Assembly: GCF_013778455.1 (NCBI RefSeq)
Contig: NZ_JACEHE010000024.1
Location: forward strand, 1-64,000
Source: Streptomyces himalayensis subsp. himalayensis
GTDB lineage: Bacteria > Actinomycetota > Actinomycetes > Streptomycetales > Streptomycetaceae
DNA length: 64,000 bases
Direction of reading: 5' to 3'
In this document: positions 31,211-39,400 of the stretch, piece after piece
How the letters are laid out: each line of letters opens with the position of its first letter
Numbering within the stretch: the first letter of the stretch is position 1
Notes under the pieces: model-generated
Told to the model about the DNA's origin: nothing
Database searches by the model: none
The model's input: only the letters and a program-made list of their open reading frames with translations
Position numbers and translations under genes: made by a program

Positions 31211-32064
31211 CAGGCGACGCGCTTCCACGCGGCCCGCAAGCGGACCTCTGATGCGGAGTGGCCGGCCGCTCGGAAGCGGGTGGCCATTTCGCGGTAGGAC
31301 AGGGCGGGAACCTCGCTGTGACGGATCTCGTCGACCAACGCGTCAAGCGCCTCGTCGGTGAGCGCAGGTCCCGCATCAAGCGCGGGAACCGGCTCCGTGG
31401 GTCCCCACACCGGGAGTTCCCACCGGGGCGTGACACCGGGCGTGACGCGGTTCGTCACGCTGGTCAGCGCCCTGCCGGTGTCCTCGCCGTCCCGCGCCGT
31501 CTCCAGCGTCGACCAGGCCCGCGAGAGGCTCTGAGCGGTCTTTGCCTGGACGCGGGCGACGCGGGCGCCGGCCTCCGTCACGGCCGTCAGCCGGGTCTCC
31601 TCGGTGGCGGCCTCCGCCCGCAGCCGGGCGCGGGCAACTGCCGCTTCGTCGCGGGCCTCTTGCTGGATGCCCCGGATCGCGCCGAGTGCCGCGGGGGTGA
31701 GCGCGGTCCGCTCCCACAGCCCGTGCACCAGCCACAGTGCCTTGGCCGCGATGGGCAGCCATGCGACGGCCAGCCACGCACCGGCGGACTTCTCAGCGGT
31801 GAGCGCGTGCGCCACCAGGACGCCGGCCGCGATCAGGCCGAAGCACCAGCCGACGCCAGTGACCGCGCGGCTGTGGTCGCCCTGCGCGGCCAGGCGACGT
31901 TCGTAGGCGAGGGTGGCCAGCCATCCGCCGTCGATCCCGAGACCGACGACCAGCGCGACGGGCCACGGCATCGCCGTGCCCAGCCACATCACGACCACGG
32001 CCAGGGTGAGAACCATCGACACCGCCGTCATCGCGACGGCGGGCAGCACGGTCTTGGCGTTCAT
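31210..32064 (-). CDS. SpdB-like membrane protein (DUF2637)
   Basis: A 284-residue protein with four N-terminal membrane segments (VLPAVAMTAVSMVLTLAVVV, VALVVGLGIDGGWLATLA, GVGWCFGLIAAGVLVAHAL, AWLAVAWLPIAAKALWLV), a central coiled coil, and a C-terminal helical HTH-like stretch (SYREMATRFRAAGHSASEVR). It belongs to the DUF2637 group found beside transfer genes in Streptomyces plasmids and AICEs; SpdB proteins help plasmids spread through the mycelium. With no TraB left here, it probably has no partner. Confidence 0.8.
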   Translation of the reverse strand: MNAKTVLPAVAMTAVSMVLTLAVVVMWLGTAMPWPVALVVGLGIDGGWLATLAYERRLAAQGDHSRAVTGVGWCFGLIAAGVLVAHALTAEKSAGAWLAVAWLPIAAKALWLVHGLWERTALTPAALGAIRGIQQEARDEAAVARARLRAEAATEETRLTAVTEAGARVARVQAKTAQSLSRAWSTLETARDGEDTGRALTSVTNRVTPGVTPRWELPVWGPTEPVPALDAGPALTDEALDALVDEIRHSEVPALSYREMATRFRAAGHSASEVRLRAAWKRVA

Positions 32065-32336
32065 GCCGCACCTCCCGGCGCCATCGCGCCGGCCGTGCGG
32101 TTGACCAGGTCCCGCCGGGCGGAGAGCACTCGGTTGCGGGCCCGGCGGATGCGCCGCGCGTCCAGCTCGGTCGGGGTGCGGTCCAGGGTCATGATCTGCG
32201 CGTCGAGCAGGTCGACCTCCGCCAGGATCAGCGGAGACTCCAGCTCGATCACGTCCAGCTCCGCGGCCGTCGGCTCACGGTCGATGCTGTCGACCGTGAC
32301 GGTAACGGCCGTCTGAAGTGGAGCGATGAGCTTCAT
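32061..32336 (-). CDS. DUF6284-type AICE protein
   Basis: A 91-residue acidic, helical protein (MKLIAPLQTAVTVTVD, then EPTAAELDVIELESPLILAE and RRIRRARNRVLSARR). It resembles a small family found next to GntR/KorSA-type regulators in Streptomyces AICEs. It is the first gene of the leftward operon and overlaps the SpdB-like gene by four bases. Function unknown. Confidence 0.7.
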   Translation of the reverse strand: MKLIAPLQTAVTVTVDSIDREPTAAELDVIELESPLILAEVDLLDAQIMTLDRTPTELDARRIRRARNRVLSARRDLVNRTAGAMAPGGAA

Positions 32337-32779
32337 GGGTCGTGTTCTCCCTAGCAGGTAGCAACGGCCCAAACCGCGCCCCCGGAGTTGCCTCTCCGGG
32401 GGCGCTTGCCGTTGGGGTCGGAGTGTCCGGCTCCCCTCAGCGCTGCTCGTACGAGACGAGCAGCGGAGGCAACCGGCCGTCGCAGGAACGCGGCGGTGCG
32501 GTGAGGTCTTGCTGTCTCCTTCGGGAACACGAGCTCCCGTTTGCAGGCGTATGGAGACGTGGCCTTGCGGCCTAGCCATCCGGTTGACCAGGGGTCCGGT
32601 GCCCTCGGCCCGCTCTGTCCCGGGCCCCTAGCCGCAACGTGGAAGGCAACCCAAAGAAGGCCCTTCCACTCGCTGTCCTAGGACTGCGAACGGCCTGAGA
32701 CGAAGATGGCACGCAGTCCCAGGACTGTCAACAGTCCTGGGACTGTGCTTCACTGGAACGCATCGAAGGGAGTTCGGCT
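32337..32779. other. Divergent control region of the element
   Basis: No gene is supported. A perfect 12-bp hairpin (GCGCCCCCGGAG, 32376-32387 with 32394-32405) lies in the leader of the leftward operon and could act as an attenuator. Operator palindromes of the GntR regulator lie at 32680-32744. Confidence 0.6.
32680..32744. promoter_or_regulatory. GntR operator palindromes
   Basis: AGTCCCAGGACTGT at 32715-32728 is the exact reverse complement of 32731-32744, with CA between. A second, shorter palindrome, GTCCTAGGAC, lies at 32681-32690. They share the GTCC.AGGAC core and sit 36 bases before the GntR start codon, so they are probably its autoregulatory sites, as in KorSA-type circuits. Confidence 0.7.
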
Positions 32780-33580
32780 GTGGCACCCAAGTGGCGCGAG
32801 CTTGCGGATCGACTCGCGGAACAGATCAGGAACGGCGAGTACGCACCCGGGGCCCAGTTGCCCCAGATCAGAGACCTTGTCGAGGCTGGGGAAGGCTCCA
32901 AGTCCACGGTTCATCAGGCGTACAAAGCGCTTGAGGCTGAGGGGCTGGTGACGTCGTCGCGTGGGCACGGCACCGTCGTGCGCCCGCGTGCTCCGCTCAA
33001 GCGGCTCGGCATCGCTCGGTACGACAAGGTGAAGTGGCGTGATGGCGATGAGGTCGCGTTCATCGCTGACCGTGTCGCGTCGGGGCGCGCGTACAAGCGC
33101 AACGAACAGACGCAGACCGTGAGCCGCATCGAGGCGAGTGGTCTCGTCGCCGAGGGTCTCGGCGTTCGTGTCGGCTCCGAGGTGTACGCACGCGCCCGCC
33201 TCGTAAAGGAAGGCGCCCAGCCGACCCACACCCTGACCAGCTACTACCGGCCCGAACACGTCGAGGGGACACGAATCGTCGACCCCACACCGGGCCCGGC
33301 CGGCCGTGGCGGCGGATATCGGGTGTTGTACGACGCGGGGTACGAGATCGATCACATGAAAGAGGCCCTGTTCGCCCGCGTCCCCACGGCGGACGAAGTG
33401 AAGCTTCTACAGCTTCCGGTCGGTGAACCGGTGGTGGAGCTTCATCGAACTACGTACACGGCCGATGGCACGGTGGTTGAGTTCGCAGTCGGCATCCACT
33501 CCGCCTCACGGTTCGCGTGGGAGTACGAGTTCAAGGTCCCCGATTCCGCCCGCGACCAGGACAAGGAAGATTCGCCGTGA
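32780..33580 (+). CDS. GntR/HutC-family repressor of the AICE (KorSA-like)
   Basis: A 266-residue regulator. The N-terminal winged HTH is WRELADRLAEQIRNGEYAPG to GSKSTVHQAYKALEAEGLV, with the wing SSRGHGTVV. The C-terminal UTRA/HutC-type ligand domain includes LTSYYRPEHVEGTRIV and VVELHRTTYTADGTVV. In pSAM2 the GntR protein KorSA represses the activator gene pra and keeps the element integrated; this protein is placed similarly. GTG 32780 follows GAAGGGAG. Its stop overlaps the next start (GTGA). Confidence 0.85.
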   Translation: MAPKWRELADRLAEQIRNGEYAPGAQLPQIRDLVEAGEGSKSTVHQAYKALEAEGLVTSSRGHGTVVRPRAPLKRLGIARYDKVKWRDGDEVAFIADRVASGRAYKRNEQTQTVSRIEASGLVAEGLGVRVGSEVYARARLVKEGAQPTHTLTSYYRPEHVEGTRIVDPTPGPAGRGGGYRVLYDAGYEIDHMKEALFARVPTADEVKLLQLPVGEPVVELHRTTYTADGTVVEFAVGIHSASRFAWEYEFKVPDSARDQDKEDSP

Positions 33581-34224
33581 TCTCCGTACAGGACTGGGAG
33601 GACACTCAGCTTCTGTGGGACTACCAGCAGATGAACCACGAACCGCGCCCTTGCTCGGTGGGTATCGGTCTTGGCAGCCACGACTTGGGAGTGGCTGACA
33701 CCACCGTCGACCTCTACCGGCGCGGCATGATGCCGCTGATCGTCTTCACGGGGGCGACTAGCCGAACCACCCAGGACCGCATGCCGCGCGGTGAAGCTGA
33801 GCACTACCGGGACCGTGCGCTTGAGCTGGGCGTGCCGGCGGACGCCGTCCTTGTCGAGCCTCACGCCCGGAACACCGGGCAGAACATCACTCTGTCCCGC
33901 GCTCTTCTCGAAGAGCGCGGGTTCGACGTGTCCTCTGTGTTGCTCGTCAGCAAGCCGTACGAGGAACGTCGGGCTAACGCCACCGCCCGGAAGCTGTGGC
34001 CGGAGGTCGAAATTGTCAGCGCGTCTACACCCATGACGCTCCCCGAATACGTCGACTCAATCCGGGACTCGCACCTTGTCATCGACATGCTTGTCGGATC
34101 GCTACAACGCCTACTGATCTATCCGGACCAGGGCTTCATGATTTCGCAGGACGTACCTAAACACGTCATCCGAGCGTATGAGCGACTCGCCTCCCGTGGC
34201 TTCACGAGCCGTCTGGTTGCCTGA
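33577..34224 (+). CDS. YdcF/SanA-like DUF218 protein
   Basis: A 215-residue soluble protein with the DUF218 pattern: SVGIGLGSHDLGVADTTVDL, then IVFTGATSRTTQDRMPRGEA, EPHARNTGQNITLSRALL and VLLVSKPYEERRANATARKL. The family includes YdcF, which binds SAM, and SanA, which affects envelope permeability. It lacks a membrane anchor. It is translationally coupled to the GntR gene through a GTGA overlap, so the two are expressed together; this pairing occurs in other Streptomyces elements to my memory. Biochemical role unknown. Confidence 0.8.
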   Translation: MISVQDWEDTQLLWDYQQMNHEPRPCSVGIGLGSHDLGVADTTVDLYRRGMMPLIVFTGATSRTTQDRMPRGEAEHYRDRALELGVPADAVLVEPHARNTGQNITLSRALLEERGFDVSSVLLVSKPYEERRANATARKLWPEVEIVSASTPMTLPEYVDSIRDSHLVIDMLVGSLQRLLIYPDQGFMISQDVPKHVIRAYERLASRGFTSRLVA

Positions 34225-34319
34225 TCTGTCCGCGCGACCGGATCCCTCGTCTCAACGCTATGTTTTCTGCACAGTTCATTGAACGCCAATCTCGCCTAGT
34301 CGACGGCAAGGAGTCATTC

Positions 34320-34919
34320 ATGGAAATCGCCAGCTTAGTTGTGGCACTCATTGCAGCGCTGATTTCACTTGGCGCCGCCTTCGGCACATGGAGGGCCGTC
34401 CGGCCGCGCCCGAAACTGAAGGGCTCAGTCACCTTCGCTTGGACCCAGGGTTACACCACCAGCACTCCGGGCGTCCCCGCCGGCCGAATGGTGGGCCTTC
34501 ACGTCCTGCTGACCAATGCATCGTCACATCCTGTACACCCCTTGAACTACGAGCTGGAGGTTAGACGTAACGGGCAGTGGATTTCTGGCAAGCGGCTGCA
34601 GAATTGGCAGTCAGCTCCCGTGGAACTAACTATCGCCAATAATCACATACAAATGGATCAGCAGCATCTCGTGGATTGGCCACCTCGGCCAATCCATCAT
34701 GGTGCTCCAATGATGGGTTTCCTCGTTCATCTGGTTCCTGGCATCACCTCAGAGGCGGAAATCGAGGGGTACCGGGTGACGGTGACTGACGTTTTCGGCG
34801 GCGCGATCTCTTTCGAAAAGGACGCAGCGTCAGCTCACCGATACAGTGCGAGTAACGACGGCGGCTTCACGGCGGTGGAAGCTTTTAGACACGCAGGCGC
34901 AACCGTTACGACAATCTGA
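34320..34919 (+). CDS. Unknown AICE cargo protein with N-terminal membrane anchor
   Basis: A 199-residue protein. One hydrophobic helix at the start (IASLVVALIAALISLGAAF) is followed by a beta-rich soluble domain (SVTFAWTQGYTTSTPG, GLHVLLTNASSHPVHPLNYE). No family is recognised. The ATG follows AAGGAG. The codons use clearly more A/T, including third positions, than neighbouring genes, which suggests recent acquisition. It is the last gene before attR, the usual place for cargo or defence genes. Confidence 0.7.
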   Translation: MEIASLVVALIAALISLGAAFGTWRAVRPRPKLKGSVTFAWTQGYTTSTPGVPAGRMVGLHVLLTNASSHPVHPLNYELEVRRNGQWISGKRLQNWQSAPVELTIANNHIQMDQQHLVDWPPRPIHHGAPMMGFLVHLVPGITSEAEIEGYRVTVTDVFGGAISFEKDAASAHRYSASNDGGFTAVEAFRHAGATVTTI

Positions 34920-34968
34920 TGTTATCGACCACTAGCTGTCATCGCGCAAGCACTCACCTCACTACCTT

Positions 34969-34990
34969 GTACGCCAACCCGTACGCCAAC
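34969..34990. repeat. Right arm-type integrase repeats
   Basis: Two copies of GTACGCCAAC in direct orientation, spaced two bases, 73 bases inside attR. They match the pair next to attL. Confidence 0.7.
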
Positions 34991-35062
34991 AGCAACACAC
35001 AACTACACGCCACCGAGACCACCTTCAGCCGCTACAATCAGCCCCGTTCCCGACGGGACACG

Positions 35063-35107
35063 GCCTGAAAAGCGGAAGGTCGCCGGTTCGACCCCGGCCC
35101 CAGCCAC
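35063..35107 (+). other. attR of the tRNA-Phe element
   Basis: Exact 45-bp copy of the tRNA-Phe 3' part. It is followed by a strong terminator with a T-tract that was probably the original end of the tRNA operon before insertion. Confidence 0.9.
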
Positions 35108-35113
35108 CGCCGC

Positions 35114-35140
35114 AAGGCCCCGTCCCCAGGACGGGGCCTT
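35114..35140 (+). terminator. Original tRNA operon terminator beyond attR
   Basis: AAGGCCCCGTCC pairs perfectly with GGACGGGGCCTT, followed by CTCATTTTTC. In an empty chromosome this would directly follow tRNA-Phe. Confidence 0.85.
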
Positions 35141-35226
35141 CTCATTTTTCATGAGCCCTCGCTCCAGGGCCCCGCCTCACGGCGCCACACAGGTCACTCT
35201 GGCCCCATGACCACCAGCTCCCCTGG

Positions 35227-35288
35227 CAAGGTGGAGGCCGCGCCCGCGGCGCAGCCGCAATCAGACACAGCAAATCCCGTCAGGACCG
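35227..35288 (+). pseudogene. tRNA-Asp 3' half interrupted in the T-loop
   Basis: CAAGGTGGAGGCCGCG (35227-35242) and AAATCCCGTCAGGACCG (35272-35288) match the 3' half of tRNA-Asp. Between them, the five bases GGTTC of the T-loop region are replaced by 29 bases (35243-35271; core GCGGCGCAGCCGC then CAGACACAGC). The 5' half is absent. Confidence 0.85.
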
Positions 35289-35312
35289 CTGCGATCCCTT
35301 CGCGGATCGCGT

Positions 35313-35410
35313 GGCTGGGTAGCTCAGTCGGTACGAGCGTCCGCCTGACTGTGTCTGAGGGCGGCTGCGCCGCGGGCGGAAGGTCGCCGGTTCGACCCCG
35401 GCCCCAGCCA
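35313..35410 (+). pseudogene. tRNA-Phe copy interrupted in the anticodon loop
   Basis: Complete tRNA-Phe sequence except that after G34-A35 of the anticodon the bases AAAG are replaced by 28 bases (35349-35376; CTGTGTCTGA then GCGGCTGCGCCGCGGG). This insert is the reverse complement of the one in the adjacent tRNA-Asp copy, with two differences. One more change is T to C in the D loop. The spacer between the Asp and Phe copies is identical to that at 29090-29113. Confidence 0.85.
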
Positions 35411-35426
35411 CCGCCGCCCACCTGGG

Positions 35427-35463
35427 CAAACGCCCCCGCCGAAGATCTTCGGCGGGGCGTTTC
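35427..35463 (+). terminator. Terminator after the disrupted tRNA-Phe
   Basis: AACGCCCC-GCCGAAGA pairs with TCTTCGGC-GGGGCGTT, one bulged C. It is homologous to the hairpin at 29206, so this copy came from the version of the locus that already carried element DNA next to tRNA-Phe. Confidence 0.8.
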
Positions 35464-35487
35464 GTTTCGCTCGGGCCGGCGGCCGGG

Positions 35488-35853
35488 TCAGTCCGTCGAC
35501 CAGACCTTGATGCGGTAGGCCGGTACGTCCGTGTTCAGCATGGCGCGCTCGCCGGGTGAGAGCTGGGCGACCGGGGTGGAGAAGCAGTTGTTGGTGAAGA
35601 CCTGGACGATCGTGTCGGTGGCGTTGTCGACCGGGTAGTTCGGGTTCGCCGGCGGCACCAGCTCGATACAGGCGCCCATCGGGTCCTCGATGACATGGGA
35701 CTCGCCGTCCTCGTCGTACCAGACGAAGGCACCGGACTGGGCCGAGGCGGGGGCCGAGGCGACCGTGGTGGCCAGGACCGCCGCACCGAAAGCGGCGACG
35801 GCCGTACGGGCCGTCGTGCGGAACAGACGGCGGACAGATGCAGGTGCGCTCAT
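35488..35853 (-). CDS. Small secreted protein, unknown
   Basis: A 121-residue exported protein. The signal peptide runs SVRRLFRTTARTAVAAFGAA then VLATTVASAPASA-QSG. The mature part, about 83 residues, contains VWYDEDGESHVIEDPMGACI and two cysteines (62 and 90) that may form a disulfide. No family is recognised; it could be an inhibitor-like or surface protein. ATG 35853 follows CAGGAG. Confidence 0.75.
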   Translation of the reverse strand: MSAPASVRRLFRTTARTAVAAFGAAVLATTVASAPASAQSGAFVWYDEDGESHVIEDPMGACIELVPPANPNYPVDNATDTIVQVFTNNCFSTPVAQLSPGERAMLNTDVPAYRIKVWSTD

Positions 35854-35931
35854 ATGCACTCCTGACGTGAACTTCACCTGGGAAGCCCAAACCGCATAGA
35901 GGTCCTCAGGGCCTGGGATCGACTGCTCAGG

Positions 35932-36372
35932 GTGATCGCGGCGCGCATCGGGCTCAGCATGGCCAGCATGGCCGCCGGCCTGCTGATCCGGGCCCATGCG
36001 CCCGCGCTCGTACTCGGCTGGCACGCCGCCGTCGTCCTCGGCGACTCCATGCGCCCGCATCTGAGGCCGGGAGACGTCGCCGGGAGACGTCGTACTCCCG
36101 TCGGACGTCCTCGGCCTCGGGCGGCTGCGCGTCCCCGGGCTCGGACTGCCCGTCGCCTTCGGCAGCGCTCACGAATGGCCGGACCGGCCCCGCGCATCCG
36201 GCCCAAAGTCGCCGGCTGCCTGCTCCGATCCCGTCTCCACCAATCCGTTCTCCAGCGATCCCGGCACCGCGCCCGCCCGCCCAGCCGACGCCCGCCACCC
36301 AGTCGGCGCCCCCTCGCACCCCGCCCCCGCCCGGCACCCGTCCCGGCGCCCGCTCACCTTGCCCCGGCCTGA
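35932..36372 (+). pseudogene. Signal peptidase I-like remnant, frameshifted
   Basis: The first 45 codons read as a hydrophobic helix followed by VVLGDSMRPHLRPGDV, which contains the catalytic Ser motif of S26 signal peptidases (GDSMxPxLxxGD). Then a perfect 13-bp tandem duplication, CCGGGAGACGTCG at 36067-36079 and 36080-36092, shifts the frame. Removing one copy gives RPGDVVLPSDVLGLGRLRVP, the expected continuation. The later part of the family, including the catalytic Lys, is not recognisable. I call it a pseudogene. Confidence 0.6.
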
Positions 36373-36475
36373 CCAATCCCACCGAGCCGCCGCCCTCGCC
36401 GAGCCGCCGCTTCCCCGAGCCGCGCCCGGAATAGGTTGGCCGCACGCACACCCCGGATGCGATCCTGGTCCCCGT

Positions 36476-39400
36476 ATGTCTACGCACCCTGCCTCCGCCT
36501 CCGCTCCCGCCGCCTTCGCCGATCTCGGCTCCCGGCTGGCCGAGCTGTCCCTGCGCGACGCGCAGCGGCTCGGGCGCCGGCTCGACGGGGCCCGTCGCAT
36601 CCGCAAGCCGGAGGCGCGGGCCGCGGTGCTGGCCGAAATCGAAGGGGAGATCGGCAAGGCCGCCGACCGGCTGGCCGGGCGGGCGGCGCGGCTGCCGGAG
36701 ATCACCTACCCCGAGTCCCTTCCGGTCAGCCAGAAGCGTGACGCGATCCTCGAGGCGATCCGCGACCACCAGGTGGTGATCGTCGCGGGCGAGACCGGCT
36801 CCGGCAAGACCACGCAGATCCCCAAGATCTGCCTGGAGCTGGGCCGCGGCGTGCGCGGCATGATCGGTCATACGCAGCCGCGCCGTATCGCCGCCCGCAC
36901 GGTCGCGGAGCGCGTGGCCGAGGAGCTGAAAACTCCGCTGGGCGAGGCGGTCGGCTGGAAGGTCCGCTTCACCGACCAGGTGGACCCGGACGCGACGTTC
37001 ATCAAGCTGATGACGGACGGGATCCTGCTCGCGGAGATCCAGACGGACCGCGAGCTGCGCGCCTACGACACGATCATCATCGACGAGGCCCACGAGCGGT
37101 CCCTCAACATCGACTTCCTGCTGGGCTACCTGGCCCAGCTGCTGCCCCGCCGCCCGGACCTCAAGGTCGTCATCACCTCGGCGACCATCGACCCCGAGCG
37201 CTTCTCACGTCACTTCGGGGACGCCCCGATCGTCGAGGTCTCCGGCCGTACGTATCCCGTCGAGGTGCGCTACCGCCCGCTGCTGGAAGAGGACTCGGAC
37301 GACGCCGATCGCGACCAGATCACGGCGATCACGGACGCGGTCGATGAACTGATGGGCGAGAGCAAGGGCGACATCCTCGTCTTCCTCTCCGGCGAGCGTG
37401 AGATCCGCGACACGGCCGACGCGCTGAACAAGAAGTACACCCGCGCCGGAGGCGCTATTGGGCAGAGCACCGAGGTCCTGCCCCTCTACGCCCGCCTCTC
37501 GCACGCCGAGCAGCACCGCGTCTTCCAGCCGCACACGGGCCGCAGGATCGTTCTGGCGACCAACGTCGCCGAGACGTCCCTCACCGTCCCCGGCATCAAG
37601 TACGTCATCGACCCGGGCACGGCCCGCATCTCGCGCTACAGCCACCGCACCAAGGTGCAGCGCCTGCCCATCGAGCCCGTCAGCCAGGCCAGCGCCAACC
37701 AGCGCAAGGGCCGCTGCGGCCGTACGAGTGACGGCATCTGCATCCGGCTGTACTCCGAGGACGACTTCCTCGCCCGCCCGGAGTTCACGGACGCCGAGAT
37801 CCTCCGGACGAACCTTGCCTCCGTCATCCTCCAGATGACCGCGGCCGGCCTCGGCGACATCGAGAAGTTCCCCTTCATCGACCCGCCGGACCACCGCAAC
37901 ATCAGGGACGGCGTCCAGCTCCTCCAGGAGCTCGGCGCACTGGACCCGGCCCAGAAGGACCCAGGCAAGCGCCTCACCCCGCTCGGCCGCAAGCTCGCTC
38001 AGCTGCCCGTCGACCCCCGGCTGGCCCGAATGGTCCTGGAGGCGGACAAGAACGGGTGCGTACGCGAAGTCATGGTGATCGCGGCCGCGCTGTCCATCCA
38101 GGACCCGCGCGAGCGTCCCGTCGACAAGCAGACGCAGGCAGACCAGCAGCATGCCCGCTTCAAGGACGAGACGAGCGACTTCCTCTCGTATCTGAACCTC
38201 TGGCGCTATCTGCGCGAGCAGCAGAAGACGCTCGGCTCGTCCGCCTTCCGCCGGATGTGCAAGACGGAGTACCTCAACTACCTGCGCATCCGCGAATGGC
38301 AGGACATCTATACGCAGCTGCGAACCGTCGCGAAGCAGATGGGGATCCATCCGAACGAGGACGAGGCGAGCGAGCAGGCCGTCCATGTGTCGCTGCTGGC
38401 GGGACTGCTGTCCCACATCGGCATGAAGGACGTGAAGGACGGCGCGAAGAACGAGTACCTGGGGGCGCGGAACGCGAAGTTCGCGGTCTTCCCCGGCTCG
38501 GCGCTGTTCAAGAAGCCGCCGCGGTTCGTGATGTCCGCTGAGCTGGTGGAGACGTCCCGCCTCTGGGCCCGCGTCAACGCGAAGATCGAGCCCGAGTGGG
38601 TCGAGCCGCTGGCCCAGCACCTGCTGAAGCGCACGTACAGCGAGCCGCACTGGGAGAAGGACCAGGCAGCGGTGATGGCGTACGAGAAGGTGACGCTGTA
38701 CGGCGTGCCGATCATCACCCAGCGGAAGGTCAACTACGGGCGGATCGACCCCGAGGTCTCCCGCGAGCTTTTCATTCGCAACGCCCTGGTCGAGGGCGAC
38801 TGGCGTACGCACCACAAGTTCTTCGCCGACAACCGCAGGCTGCTCACCGAGGTCGAGGAGCTGGAGCACCGGGCGCGGCGCCGCGACATCCTCGTCGACG
38901 ACGAGACGCTGTTCGACTTCTACGACCAGCGGGTGCCCGAACACGTCGTGTCCGGGGCGCACTTCGACTCCTGGTGGAAGCGCAAGCGTCACGAGGAACC
39001 GGAACTGCTCGACTTCGAGCGGTCGATGCTCATCAACGAGCGCGCCGGTGACGTGTCGAAGGACGACTATCCGGACAGCTGGCGCCAGGGACGGCTCAAG
39101 TTCAACGTGACGTACCAGTTCGAGCCGGGCGCGGACGCGGACGGCGTGACCGTCCACATCCCGCTCCAGGTGCTCAACCAGGTGACCCCCGAGGGCTTCG
39201 ACTGGCAGATCCCCGGCCTGCGCGAGGAGGTGGTCACGGAGCTGATCCGCTCCCTGCCCAAGCCGATCCGGCGCCACTACGTGCCCGCGCCGAACTACGC
39301 GAAGGCGTTCCTGGAGCGGGCGGAGCCCTTGCAGGAGCCGCTGCCGGTCACGCTCGCCCGCGAGCTGAAGCGCATGGTGGGCGTGCCCGTCACGGCGGAC

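Larger units (their letters stand above)
29144..35107. mobile_element. Decayed actinomycete integrative element (AICE) in tRNA-Phe
   Basis: About 5.9 kb bounded by the 45-bp att repeats. It carries, from left: arm-type repeats, a truncated tyrosine integrase, four small AICE/plasmid-type genes including an RRQ-motif zinc protein, an SpdB-like membrane protein, a DUF6284 gene, a GntR repressor with operator, and two cargo genes. There is no FtsK-like TraB/TraSA translocase, no RepSA/Prim-Pol replication gene and no Xis. The gene order of complete AICEs predicts these between the small genes and the integrase, just where the integrase N-terminus is missing, so a single deletion explains all losses. 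Confidence 0.85.

Noticed and set aside
32342..32575. Small frames in the AICE control region
   Set aside because: They overlap the hairpin and lack start signals; the region is better explained as divergent control DNA.
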